Source: Echeneis naucrates
Taxonomy: Eukaryota; Chordata; Actinopteri; Carangiformes; Echeneidae
Reading direction: 5' to 3'
DNA length: 64,000 bases
NCBI RefSeq assembly: GCF_900963305.1
Contig: NC_042515.1
Span: 2,340,377 to 2,404,376 of the forward strand
Shown here: positions 52,031 through 63,890 of the stretch, in pieces
Layout of the letters: each line of letters starts with the position of its first letter
Numbering within the stretch: position 1 is the first letter of the stretch
Made by a program: the position numbers and the translations under genes
Notes under the pieces: generated by a model
Told to the model about the DNA's origin: nothing
Databases searched by the model: none
The model's input: the letters and a program-made list of their open reading frames with translations, nothing else

Positions 52031-52245
52031 CTGGCCGATTTAAGGACGACAGCCGCGGACAGTCCGAGCGGAGTACGGCGGCGGAGCGAGCCGGAGGACG
52101 GCGCTTCTCTGCGGGTCGTCTGTCGTCGATGTTCCCGTTTTGAAGCGGAGAGCCGCGGACACGTTTGCAGCTGGTGACCGGTGTCACTGGGGTTAGCGCA
52201 GCAGGCTAAGTTAACGTTAGCCGCCACAGAAATCTCGCGAGATTT
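52031..52245 (-). promoter_or_regulatory. cept1 CpG promoter with TCTCGCGAGA element
   Basis: A CpG-rich block. The palindrome TCTCGCGAGA at 52233-52242 is a known vertebrate housekeeping promoter element. Downstream on the minus strand is a noncoding exon ending at a GGCCAG/GTCAGT donor near 52031. The exon contains upstream open frames of up to 84 codons that could affect translation. Start sites are inferred. Confidence 0.65.
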
Positions 52246-53573
52246 AAATTAAATTGGTGGCCCAGAGTCAGGTCTTGCAGGAGTTCAGCAATTCGCTGAG
52301 GTTTAGTAGGTTAGTTAGATTAATATTACACAGACAAAAAATAACAATGAGAGAGGAAGACAGTTTAAATTAACAAAATGATCCTTTAAGTGTTCTGCAG
52401 GAAGCAGCTGGATTTAGAGAGGAATCTGGTGAATCAATCTGAAGTTGTCTAGAAATTTGGAGTCTCTGGTTGCCTTTATCTCCTCAACATGTGTCAGTCT
52501 GAACAATTTTATGGTGTTTTTTGTTTCGTCCACAGAAGGCCTGAACATAAAGACATAGAGAGCAGACCTTCAGGTCGTCGCCACATTTAGGACAAACACA
52601 GAAATGACTCAGGATGTGCAGGTAGAAAGGAAAAGAAGACCCATTCAGCCTTAAATAAAGAACCAAACATTTCAAAAATAAAACTTCTGTCTGTGTATTC
52701 TATCCAGCGTTCGTGCATGTTTGATATCAACACACAACTGGACCAAATTTAAATCTACAGCCACAATTTAGGAATGACACAAAAAGTGTGTGTGTGGCTT
52801 TTCCTATCACAGTTTGTAAACTCACGATCAATGCTAGTTTGATAACAGACTTACTCTGAAGGACTAACGTGCTGGAAAAGTTATAGAAGTTCAAATAAAA
52901 AAATAAACAAATAAATAAATAAATCACCTTTCAAACTTGTTGTATAATAAATATAACTGAATCTGTGCATCCATAAAGTTTAATATGAATACCGTCGTTA
53001 TACCGCCACACGTCTCTTAACATGCACAAAGAGGATTCATCAGACACGTGAAATTCAGAAACATCCATCTAAATACTGAGAGTGAAGTCTGCAAGTTGAG
53101 AATGCACACTGGAGTATGTTAAAATGACAGAGAGGAGTAAATATGAATATGTTTTACTGAAGTTCAGGAGTTTCTCCTTTTTAGGTTCTGAACAGAAACT
53201 GTTACACATGAAACTGCAGACAGCTACATAATGAGGAACATGCAGAAACCCTAAAATATTCAGTGTTCATACCATGAACTCATTTCTTCATTTTCTTATG
53301 CACACCTTGTTATCTGAAGCCATTTGTTAAATTTCACCACTATTGCACATTTTCTGTTGTCTTAACTTTGAGTGTAGCAGAACTTTGTGGTGAAACTATA
53401 AAGATACCATGTTTTTTATATTATGTCTTCTTCGGCCACTGTACGCAGGGAAACTTCACAAAATTCACATCCTGTGACTGAGTTTAGATGTCAAAATGTA
53501 AGTACATAAAATAAGATAAACTAGATAAACAAATAAAAAGCTTTGGTTAAGGTGATAACGTCCTGTCTTGGCC
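52246..53573. other. Intergenic, no exon seen
   Basis: AT-rich DNA between the cept1 promoter and the pth4 3' end, with an (AAAT)n tract near 52898-52923. Confidence 0.5.
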
Positions 53574-53579
53574 TTTATT
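53574..53579 (-). terminator. Candidate poly(A) signal of pth4
   Basis: AATAAA on the minus strand, about 550 bases past the pth4 stop codon. Confidence 0.45.
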
Positions 53580-54126
53580 TCCATTAACCACAAGTCAACA
53601 TTTCATTAAATAAACTATTTCCAAGATAAACTTTTGCCGTATTGTAATGGCAATTACAAACAATCAATTAAAAAAAGAGAGGTTTTTACTATATTATCAA
53701 CAATTGAATTCAGGGGCATCAAAAGGGCATGACACATTTTATTCATTTATAATATTTAGCTGACAGCTTTCAACAAACAGCCTGTTTAACTTCCTGCACA
53801 ATGAAGTAAAGTCACAGCGCCGAAAATAGACGGCTGAAGATAATGAGATAAAGCATAAAAAAAAATACAATGAATTCACTGAAGTAAGCAAAATGTTAGT
53901 TTTGTGTCAAAGGTTTTTTTGTTTGTTTGTTTGTTTTTTACAGTTTTGGTCTTGCTGTATTTAATATCAGTCAGCTGTTGATGTAATATAATACATTTTG
54001 ACAAAGATATGTGTTCGATGACTCAGCCCATCGACGAACGACCATCAGGCAGCTCAAACTGATGACGTCGTTGGGCTTTAGGTGTTTCATCCTTCTTCTT
54101 TTGTTTTTCGTGAAACGTTTATCGCT

Positions 54127-54898
54127 TCATTTTCGTGCTTCGGCGTGGTACGGGCTGAAGAAGTCTCTCAGGAGGTTCTGCACACGGCTGGTCTGGGGGC
54201 CGCCGGCAGCAGTGACCAGAGCCGGGCTTAGGTCCAGGACCTTGGCGGGGTTGAAAGCGGCAGAGCGGGTTTGGGCCGTGTGGAGCCCCTCGATGGCGCT
54301 GGACAGCCAGATGAGCCTCTTCAGACTCTGGATGTTTCGGCCGCGGTCGTGCATCAACTGGTGCTCAGTCACAGCTCGGCGGCTGCAGGGAGACGAGAGG
54401 AGAGCACGAAGGTCAGGAAGGTCACAAAGGTCACAAAGGTCACGAGTACTTAGAGTCCCTTTTTTATTTTTCAATGAACATCAGCACACATATTCCTACA
54501 TTTGATCATTTCCACATTTCTTCTGGAGTTCTCACTGATAGTCCAACCTCTGCCCAGCTCTGCTGTGAGCTGTGATAAACCAAAATGTTAACGTGTCATT
54601 CAGTCGGAAAGATAATGGACGACAGACGCTTGAGTCCACTTTGCTGTTTTTATTTTCTGTGATTCTGGATCTTTGAAAAGAACACGGATGAACTCCTGAA
54701 AGATACACCAAAGATTTTCCTGCTATTTAGTTTTTCTAATTTGGTGTCAGCGTGACAAAGACCGCATGCATCATGTGAAATGGTTGAAATAAGGTAAACA
54801 CAGTGATCTTACTTCTCGTTCTGTTGACACTGTCCTGCTGCAGCGATGACAAGGAGCATGACAGCGAGCGACTGAGCGGAGCTGTGGGACATCTGCAT
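54127..54898 (-). CDS. pth4: Parathyroid hormone 4 (PTH-L type) precursor
   Basis: A secreted peptide hormone of the PTH/PTHrP family, acting through PTH receptors on Ca and phosphate balance. Two coding exons: 54898-54813 and 54382-54127, 342 nt, 113 aa. Residues 1-24 are a signal peptide (MQMSHSSAQSLAVMLLVIAA). A very short pro-part (QQNEN) ends at the dibasic RR. The mature peptide starts AVTEHQLMHDRGRNIQSLKR, with the family EHQLMHDRG motif, then LIWLSSAIEGLHTAQ. The N terminus is closer to PTHrP (AVSEHQLLHDKG) than to PTH1 (SVSE). A noncoding first exon ends near 55616, downstream of a TATA box, the usual three-exon PTH layout. The ATG at 54898 was chosen over the second in-frame ATG two codons on. 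Pth4 fits best from memory; Pth1 is less likely. Confidence 0.82.
54410..54442. promoter_or_regulatory. Four AGGTCA half-sites at DR3 spacing in pth4 intron
   Basis: AGGTCA at 54410-54415, 54419-54424, 54428-54433 and 54437-54442, with spacers gga, caa and caa. Direct repeats with a 3-base gap are the classic vitamin D receptor/RXR element. The array is 28 bases upstream of the acceptor of the hormone exon. On the transcript strand each unit reads TGACCTT, which also resembles a branch point. Confidence 0.75.
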
Positions 54899-55616
54899 CT
54901 TCTGCAGCAAAACACAGACGACCTTAGACGGACAGCTGGCCACCATTTACAGTGACATTTATTTCATACAAGGTCAGCTAAAGAACACCTGTCTTTGCTT
55001 TTGCCTTTTTCAAACGACTCTTTAAGCTCTGACATTCAAAACAGAGGAAGAAGTCATAAACCAACAGGTGTGTCTCGTCATCGAGCTCTGCTGAGGTCAT
55101 CTGAATCAGGAAACATCTAAAACATGCAGCACTAAGAGTCAAAGGCGTTTTCAGAAAATTTATATCGACAAAAAAAAAAAAAAAAAAATCAGGTTACAAG
55201 TTCACAAAATTTTTAATTGTTCAACAAAAATCATCTTGTCATGGATGGATCTGTCTTCCATTAGCAGGCGACGACAAACACAATTTCACGGCTCAGTGCT
55301 GAATAAAGGGACGAAGATTCTCAGTAAATCTGAATCTCTGCGTCAGAAAACTTCACCCAAAGTTTTTCTGCTGCTTCGAACTCAGAAAAACACAACACAT
55401 TTACTCAATTCAGCAAAAAGGACGGACAAACGCTTCATTCAATTCTTAAATCCGACCGGTGAAAAGAGAGTTAAATTACATTTACACACGTAAGTCAAAG
55501 CTAAAATGTAAGAATGAGAAAAAAAATCTAACTTAAATGAAAAAAATATGAAAAAGTTGCTGAATAAAAAAAAAAAAACAGCTTTCACTGTTAGATTTGT
55601 CTGATAAGGTACTTAC

Positions 55617-55697
55617 AAGGTCCCTGTTGGTGACGGCAGCTCCTCCAACGATCAGACACGACAGTGACTTCAGGTTGGACCTCCAGACCTTTTATAA

Positions 55698-55700
<3 letters not shown>
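55617..55700 (-). promoter_or_regulatory. pth4 TATA promoter and noncoding exon 1
   Basis: TATAAAA on the minus strand at 55696-55690, inside ggttataaaagg. A start site is expected near 55665. The noncoding exon then runs to a strong donor (GACCTT/GTAAGTACC, about 55616). TATA promoters are typical of hormone genes. Confidence 0.75.

Positions 55701-55733
<33 letters not shown>
55698..55733. repeat. (CA)n microsatellite touching the pth4 TATA box
   Basis: About 17 CA units begin one or two bases upstream of the TATA box. Length variation here would move everything upstream relative to the core promoter. Confidence 0.9.
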
Positions 55734-55736
<3 letters not shown>

Positions 55737-55739
55737 TCC

Positions 55740-57950
55740 GACCTCCCACAAATTCAAAGCAAGGCCTTCAATTCTATAATGAGACAAACGTCATCTCCCT
55801 GACATGTGATTATTTTATTTGTGTGTGTGTGTGTGTGTGAGGAAACATCAAACATTTTCCAGGTTATTTGTGTTAATACAATCCCCAAAAAGCCTCCTGC
55901 ACCTCAATGTGACACACTCTTTACATAATCAGGTGTTTTTGAAGAGGAGGATGAAATTCAATTGAGGGATTATGAATTATTTTTCATTTTGTCATTTTTT
56001 TTTCTATTTCCTGGTCTAATCCGGTTCTTCCTGGAGAGATTTGAACGCCTGACAAAAAGGAATTTATCAAACTGGGCCTGAGCGGTTTTGTTGATGTTCA
56101 GTCAGTTTGAACTTTTCTAAAGAGCTACTTGGAGCTGCTCTCAAAACGTCCACCGCTCCCACAGCACTAATGAACCCAAATAAACTGAAGTCTCTGGTTG
56201 CCGTGATGCTGAGACAGTTACCGTTAGAAACGCAGTTGTCTTGACAACACCATCCAGGATGAGTCTCCCTCAGTGAGAAATGCAGGCCGCCGCCAGAGGC
56301 TCGTGGGCAGAAGGATGGAGCGAGGAGAAGTGATTAAGTTCATTAAGGAGCAGATGATGACGGCGGTGTGAAGACATTCAAAGAGGATGGAGACGGATGG
56401 AGGAGCGAGGAGGAGGAACGGACGGAGGTCAGATTCAGCAGCAGACAACTGAAATCTGGACTCTGTTTTTCAAACTGCTGCTTCCTCCTCCACATGAACT
56501 CAAAAAGTATCATTTATTAAAGCTGCTCTGAGAATGAACTCACATCTGAAGCTCCATATTTAATGACGACGTTATTTAAATTTCAGGATGTGATGCAGAC
56601 ACACCTGCTTTTATTTTTGTTTTATTTGTCTAATTTCTCTCTGACTCCAGTTTGGCCTGTTTCTTTTTCCTCCCAGTTTCAGTTTCAGTTTCAGGGTCGT
56701 GGTCTTCACGAGGCTCAGATGTTGTTAATGTTGCTGGCATGATGTGACTTTGTGTTGTCTTGATTGTGTAATTGTGTAGTACTCTTGTGTAGCACGCTCA
56801 CTTAAACGTGCATGAATAATATAAATGAACACATAAATATTGGTGGCACGGTGCTGCAGTGGTTTGAAAGGTCACCTCTGGGTTCAAACTTCAGGCCTGG
56901 AGTCTGTGTTGGTTGTCTAGTTTCCTCTTACAGTCCAAGGACACGCAGGTTTGGATAAATTGGCTGAAGCTGTGCGACCGGAGTGGTTGTGGGTCTTCTG
57001 TATGCCGACCCTGCCGTGCACCGCCGACCTTTGTTTTTTCTGCCAAAATATTTCTGCTTAGAAAAAGCACAGGACACAAGGTGTCTCAGTGTCTCATGTC
57101 TCAGCTGACACAGAATAAAAATCAGCGTCCAGTAAATTCGAAGCTTGTTTGATTGAAACCAACTCAACGTCATCTGTGCTTTTGTATTTAAGATGTTTTG
57201 GCAGTTCGAACTGGTTTCGTCACACAGCCGTGATTTGAAGTTTTGATGTTGTGCAGCTGTGAGTCAGCCTGCGTCCACACGGGGACAGCATCGCACTGAG
57301 CGGCCCAGAAACGTGAAGTCCTGAGTGTCCGTCAGCGGCCCCTGCAGGCTGCAGGTCACTCAGCAAACATCCTCATGATTTATTAAATCTTCGATGATCC
57401 TGTTATGGCTGACAGCAACGGAAATACTGAACCAGCGACCTGAACTGTGAGCTCAAATGTGACATTTTCAGAATAAATTCTTTTGTGTGTGTGTGTGTGT
57501 GTTGAGCAAGAACAAGCAGACCTTTAACAGACTGTATTAGATTTTAAACTCCCACATGAGGTCACGGTGGATTTGACCTTTGACCATCAAATCCCTTTAT
57601 TTCATCCTGATCCACATTTTGGTTTATTGTGTCATAATTAGTGTATACATTTCTTCAAATGTAAGCAGTTTGTCCTTCAGGAGAGTGAAAAGAGGAAAAA
57701 CAGAAATATTGTGTTCATGAAAAACAAACATCTGACGCCCAGATGGAGGCAGAAAAACAGACACATTCAGAATGTTTGTTCATATTAAACTTCGACTTTT
57801 CACTGAAGTAAGTCTGTGATATTTTCTGCAGTTACTCATTTAACAGTTCAGGAGCCGTTCATCTTTTCCAACTCTTCATCTAAACACATTTTAGTTCCCA
57901 CAACGAGCTTCAGAAGAAAAACCTGCTGAATACCTTCAAATCCATCCGAA
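55740..57950. other. Intergenic upstream of pth4
   Basis: No exon seen. It contains a GT tract at 55818-55840, the SINE-like remnant, a GT tract at about 57483-57503 and a DR1-like TGACCTTTGACCA at 57574-57586. Confidence 0.5.
56846..57020 (+). mobile_element. Decayed HAmo/V-SINE-like copy
   Basis: GGTGGCACGGTGCTGCAGTGG head, TGGGTTCAAAC B-box-like word, TTTCCTCTTACAGTCCAAGG and then a body with tgcgaccggagtgg. Same order as the copy at 13.8 kb but more diverged and lacking the tail repeats. Confidence 0.6.
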
Positions 57951-57959
57951 GTAAATCCA

Positions 57960-58100
57960 AACAGGACAGGATTGGACTTGTTGCTTTAAACCACCAGTTT
58001 TGTGTCACGCACGCCACAAAGACTGTTTTTATATAAAACAAACTTTTGTCAGTCTTTTTTTTTTTTTTTTTTTTTTACAGTAGGTTCATATATAAACATT
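57960..58100 (+). repeat. Diverged direct duplicate, copy A
   Basis: The stretch ggacttgttgctttaaaccaccag, then ...tgtcacgcacgccaca and later agtctttttt, recurs in altered form at 60310-60470 (ggttggacatattgctttaa, tgtcatgcatgccaca, cagtcttttttg). Same order and orientation, 2.35 kb apart. Confidence 0.6.
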
Positions 58101-59790
58101 CATACACATGTTGACTGAAATAATTCTTTGAAAGAATCACAGTGACACAGATTTATTTCAAATTCCATTGGCTTTATTTTATGTATATAGATTTGTAGAT
58201 ATTTATAGATATTTATATATTATATATATTTATACTTATGGAACAACTTTTACTCAGTTGCTTGATTATCATCTTTTGATCAGCTTAAATTCAAACGACA
58301 TGACACGAAGACCAAGGCATTCCACATGATCATATCTTACAAAAGAGTAAAGAAAACAGTGTGTGTGTGAGCACCTGTCGTGCACACACACACACTCACA
58401 CACACGCACGCACACACACGTCGATGTACAGGTATCGTGCTTCTGGTTGCAGAAAGAAACAGAAAAAAAAGAGAAAAAGCAGATCAAGACGGAGACGAGC
58501 AGACGGAGTGAGAGTGTGAGGGAGAGAAGGTGAGAAACCGAGCTGGAGGATTCTGTTGCATAGATCGAAGCAAACAGGAGGAGGAAGAGGATGGTGGAGG
58601 AGGAAGGTGACCCACACACACGCAGACAGGGAAGCACAGGAAATTATTATTATTATTCATTTTATTTTGGCTCACAATCCGCCAGACAGGACTGAAGTTG
58701 CAGTCGAGGTCACTGGTCGCTGATGTTTCAGGTTCTTTGATTAGAAAGCAAAATATTGATGAAGCGACATTTTGACCTGATGGTTCATTAAAGGGGGAGA
58801 CGTGATGATGAGGATGAGACTTTTCATTTCTCACTCTTCGGTTTGGGATCATCAAAGAGCTGCAGGGACATTTCAGGATGGAAACCGTCCTGCACTCTGC
58901 TGATGGGACAATTCTGTGCAATTTAAGTTCAAATAGCTTTAATAAAAAGAAATATGAATGAAGTGTATTGGTGGGAAATTCAAGTCTTGAGTTTTGGGAA
59001 CAAATATGTGAACTGACTGACCGACTGGATGGACTGAAATAATTGCAGTGTGATTTCAGGCCGAGGTGTTGGACTGTTTGAAATAATGAATCTGGTAGAT
59101 TATCTCTTTTTTTGTTCGAAGTTTTAGTTTTAGTTTTTGAACTTCTTGAGCTTTCTGTCAAACAACAAACTGCTCTCAACCATCAGACTGACACGGACGT
59201 GAGCTGGAGCTCGACTGATTTGGTGAACTCAAACTAAAACCAACAAATATTCACTTTAATCTGGTTTTTATAGCAAATAATGAGCAGGTGAGTCGAAAAA
59301 ATACAATAATACTTTCATTCATTTAACAGTCAATTCATGTCAACCTGTCTGATCTCTGATCTGATCTGATTCCTGTTCTGGGAAATGATTCTGGACAAAA
59401 CTATATATTGATCAGACAAACGAAAGAAAAAAAAAAAAAACAATAATAATAATCACCAGCAAATTAACCAATATCAGGAAAAATCCTGTTTTACAGTTGA
59501 CTTTTAATTTCTTTTCTTTTCAACAGGGATGAATAAAAGTGTTTGATTTTATCAGTCGGGCTCTAACTTGGACACAAAGACATTTCTCAGGTGAGCAACA
59601 AACTCCATCATCCTTTTCCTTTCTCCCTCCTCCTGATTGGTGGAGAGAAGTCGGAGGATGATGGATGAAGGGATGTGATGGGCTCATGACACCAGCAGAG
59701 CAGAAGCCTACCTGGCATGTCATCGTCTCCCTCCTCCTCTCACTGCACAGATGGCGGGGTGATGAGTTCAGGAGAATCTGTAGCTCTCAG

Positions 59791-59816
59791 TGTTTGTTTG
59801 TTTGTTTGTTTGTTTG

Positions 59817-59847
<31 letters not shown>

Positions 59848-59848
59848 G
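59791..59848. repeat. Compound microsatellite (TGTT)n(GT)n
   Basis: Six to seven TGTT units followed by about 14 GT units. Confidence 0.9.
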
Positions 59849-60309
59849 TGGGATGGGAGGATGACACAGCAGGGAGGTGGATGGATGGAGCAGACAGATC
59901 TGTTACTGATGGTGTTTGTGGCTGAGTGACGGAGGGGGAGGTGGGGGGCAAAAAAAAAAAAAAAAATTTAAAATAAAAGAAGAAACCTTCATCTCTCATC
60001 AATCCGTCCGTCTGATGACACACAGCTTTAATTTCCTCAGTGTGTTTTCACCTCACAGTGCAAAATACATGTGTGCGTCTGTCTGTGTTATGCTGGATGT
60101 GTCCGGGGCGTGAAGTTTTGAGATTCATCTGGAAAAAGCACGTCAACATTTGGGATGTTTCATCATTCCATACTAAAACATGCAGAACACAGAACATTGA
60201 ACACATATACTGAACAGTTAGTTTTATCCAAATGCAGTTACTCTTTTTTTTTTTTTTTCATTTGTCTTTTCAGTGGCTTTAGGCTACACAGAACACGACG
60301 GAACCAATC

Positions 60310-60470
60310 GCACCAGGTTGGACATATTGCTTTAAACCACCAATTTTTGTATATATGTCATGCATGCCACATAGATGATATTATGCTTATACAAAAATAA
60401 CACCAACGCCTATTACTGTGTATCATAGTAATTACAGAAAACAAATCTTTTTCAGTCTTTTTTGCAATGA
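60310..60470 (+). repeat. Diverged direct duplicate, copy B
   Basis: Partner of the copy at 57960. Shared words are ttgctttaaaccacca, catgcatgccaca and tttttcagtctttttt. Confidence 0.6.
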
Positions 60471-62645
60471 AGTTCAGCTGAGAAACCAAATGTATAAATG
60501 CATCTATGTATTTATATCTGCTGTATGGGCGTCATATCCAAACACACATACCTGATATAAATGTATAGGTACATCATATAAATATATAGATATATATGTT
60601 GAGTAGTTATGACTTTTCTTTAACATTCCAGTTCTTTTTTTTTTTTTTCTTTGAATTGGTGGATTTTGGAGTGGAGGTGAAAGTTCTCCAAAGATTTCCT
60701 TTCGTATCCATCTGGAGGAAGCTGTTCTGAGAAAGGCAGCGCTCTGAGGAGGAAGCAACGCAGTCAAAACGCAACGATGACTCGATAAGAAGCCAGTTCC
60801 TTCTCCACGCTGAAGAAAAACTAAAACCAGGTGAAGCTCTGAGTCTTTCTTTCTCTCTCTTTTTTGTTTTGTTCTCACTTGTGATGTGGCTGAAGCGTCT
60901 CTCGTGGTGGACATGAGACGTGAGGGCAACCAGTCCAACAGACGACCACCGCAGCCACACTGGGCCACGCGGGGGGGGGGGTCTGATCCAGGGTGGGGGT
61001 CAGGTCAGGTCATGTGACAGCAAACTGTCTAAACAAACTTCTGCGGAGGAAGTAAAGAAAATAGAAAGAACCACTTTGGCAGAACACTCTTAAAGCTTTG
61101 CTGGGTGATGATTGGCTGATTGCCCCCCCCCCCCCCCCTCAAACCCCCCATTTCCTGCCCCCGACACAGACAGCAGGTACACTTCACTCGCTTATAATGA
61201 CAATATTTACACTGTGCTGACTGCAGAACAAAGAGGGAAAGAAACAAAAGGCGTCGTCGTTTGGAAGGTGTGAAGAAGTGGTGGGATGCTGTTACAGCTG
61301 CAGCTGTGTCCCGCCTCGGCCCCGTCCCCTTCCAAAATATCATCTTGGGATTGAAGCTGAGAACTGTGGCGTCGTTTAATGTCTTTGGCTTCAATTACAC
61401 AAAACAAGCTGCGGTCCAGAGCCAGCCGCAGTATTTTGGGGACCCAGGTGAAGATTAGACCGCCTCCCCTCGACCTCCAGGACCAGCTTAAGGAGCAGGT
61501 CTGGATCTATCTGGACCGGGGTGGAGCTTTAACGCTCTGTTTTCTGCTCCCAGGTGGACATTAGAGACCAAACGTGGCTGCTGTTTGACTTTGAAACGCA
61601 CAAAAATAAACAAGCAAACAAAACAAAACTGGAGGCACTTCATCACTTGAAGGCAACGCAAAGTCGGCGGTGACGCGAGATTGAAGACCAGGTTTGGGTC
61701 CAGATAGGCGGATGGACCCGGAGGGGAGGGCTTTGGTCGTCAGGTGAGTTTACGGTTTTGATCTGTCTGTGAAGGAGGCGGGGCCTAAAGTGGGACACAG
61801 CTTTGATCCTCTTTAAAAGTCGTCAGCTCCAACAGCCAGTTGGTCAACAGCATCATTCCACTCATTCAAAAAAACAAGAAAAAAATAAAATAAATAAAAG
61901 AAATCAGTCGTCGTAGCTTAAAAGTCCAAAAACAGAGAAACCCAGAGGTTGGATAAATAATTATACACTCCCATTTAATGTTTCATACAGTTAGCTGTAT
62001 TCATGTTGCAGTTAATTAAGTCTAATGGAGTCTGATAACTGTAAAATCACATAACGTGTAGTGTGTCACAACATCTCAGATAAAGTGGATATACTCGTGT
62101 AAAAAGGGGGCTGATGAGATCAGATTGTTGAGATTCCAATTGAACGGCCGACAGGAAGTAAACAACAAGTCACTGCAGGTTTCGGAGCCCTAACATCAGG
62201 TGACCAAGACGACACACGTGGCATAAATATTTAGAGAGCTGTAAAAAGACAGAGTCCACGGTAGATTCATCTCATTCATGTACTGTACTGTCAGCAAACT
62301 CTTCAGCCTATACATATATATTCATATATCTCCAAAATATTAAAAAGTACTTAATATAAAAATACAGAAGAATCGTAAAAAAATGAGCAAAACATTGAAT
62401 TTTTATATGAAAACCATGCAAGTAAGATTCCCCATTTAGTTAAGTAGTAACTCTAAGATTCAGGAAAAAGCAAGGGAATGAAAGGGAAGTGGTCGGATGA
62501 GAGAAGCGCAGGCGAACTGCCACCCACTCGCTTTTCATGTAAACATTGTAGAGGTCCTTTAAACTTGGTTCGGCAGTGACGACTGAAGATTTTCTCCTTG
62601 CGTTTTGGTCATGTTTGGAGTAAAGGGCCGGGAGGAAGGGGACGG

Positions 62646-62672
62646 GGGTCAGAGGTCAGGGGTCAGGGGTGA
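62646..62672. repeat. Second 7-bp half-site array (DR1 spacing)
   Basis: GGGTCA-g-AGGTCA-g-GGGTCA-g-GGGTGA. Nearly the same 27-base string as at 42755-42781, 20 kb away. Confidence 0.8.
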
Positions 62673-63469
62673 GAGAGTCCAAAGGAAACCTCAATAACAA
62701 TGAGATAAAAAACAATACAGACAACCTATAAAATATGGCTCTGAGTTACATAGAAAAAGCTCATCAGAGGGAGGAGGAAGAACCTAGTCATGACAAAGAG
62801 TTGGAAATATGGCAGTAGTAGCACATTACTTCGATAACGTGTCCTAGTTGGTAGATCGGTCGATGGCTGCTCGTCAGACTAAGAGAGGGGATTAGACGCA
62901 TCGCTGCCTCTGATTGGAAGATGATTCTGCGGACGACGGCAGGCAGCAGGGACACACAGTGGATTTAACTCGACATAAACCTCAGCGTGACGTCTGCTGA
63001 TCAAACACAGCAGAGCAGGAAGAGGGACGGCCGTGATCAACGCCCCCCCACCACCACCACCCGCCTTCACCACTGCTCATTAACTCTGACAAACATGGGA
63101 AACAGAAATCAGAGGCGGTTGCTAAGACGAGACGGTGCGGACCCCGTTCAAAGATCCATTCACTTCCTGTCTGCACAAAATAGACTGATCCATACTGCAG
63201 CCCTTCTCTGGAGCTGGAGGGGGCGAAATAAGTGTAATAAATAAAAGCGGAGCTCCTGATCAGGTTTTTAGGGATTAGAAACCACACAGTTCACTGTGCT
63301 GAAGAGGGAACCGAAGCGAGACTTCAGATACGAGGAGCCAAAATGAGTTTGCTCTGCAGAAATGCTGCTCCTGGACGCCTGGCTGCTGGGGGGGGGGGCT
63401 CATCCTGTGGCAGTGATGTTCAGGTTGGAGGCTGGACATTCATTCGCCCTCCAAAGATTTAACGTGATC

Positions 63470-63560
63470 GGCACGGTGGGGCAGTGGTTAGCGTGATGCC
63501 CTCACAATGTCATGGTCACAGGTTGGAATGTGTCAATTCTGATCGAGTCTTTCTAAGAAA
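63470..63560 (+). mobile_element. SINE head fragment
   Basis: GGCACGGTGGGGCAGTGGTTAG resembles the tRNA-like head of the HAmo/V-SINE group, with a weak B-box-like CACAGGTTGGAA after it. The body is missing. Confidence 0.5.
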
Positions 63561-63890
63561 AAACTAAAAAAAGGTGGTCAGATCAGATGGGAGGAAGAGA
63601 AAAAAGTTTAGTGTTTGAGACTCTGTATGTCCGTCAGTGTGTTTGTTTGGCTCGGACTCTGTTTGGGGATATTTGGCTGACTCTCTCAGAACTCTGTTTT
63701 CAGTATCGATGAGTCTGTTTCAGGCCTGATGCGGACAGGAAGTTCGTGGAGCTCAGAGCAGACGCCGCTGGAGACTCACACACAGAATCCCAGTTATTCA
63801 TTCCTAAATTATCATGCGACTCAACACGAACGAAACACAACATGCATCCAACTCGAGGGCGAACACGAACCACGCCGCTGTTTTCCGATC

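Larger units (their letters stand above)
58100..63880. other. Gene-free stretch, possibly a long 3' UTR on the minus strand
   Basis: Almost 6 kb with no supported exon. It has CA/GT tracts at 58384-58420 and 59818-59848, a (TGTT)n tract at 59791-59817, poly-A/T runs, a poly-C run near 61125-61139, a DR1-like array at 62646-62672 and an AT-rich core at 62300-62450. Minus-strand AATAAA sites occur near 58150 and 58175. If the open frame at the right edge is a real terminal exon, this could be its 3' UTR. Confidence 0.35.

Noticed and set aside
51963-52227. 84- and 74-codon minus-strand frames at the cept1 promoter
   Set aside because: They fall within the CpG-rich 5' UTR/promoter and look like composition effects; mentioned only as possible upstream frames.
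52484-52675. Minus-strand frame with CxxC pairs (CPKCGDD, CSLCLY), zinc-finger-like
   Set aside because: No full finger pattern, no splice support, and it lies in AT-rich intergenic DNA.
59665-60023. Frames with long Cys-Val or Thr-His runs
   Set aside because: Produced by GT/CA and TGTT microsatellites.
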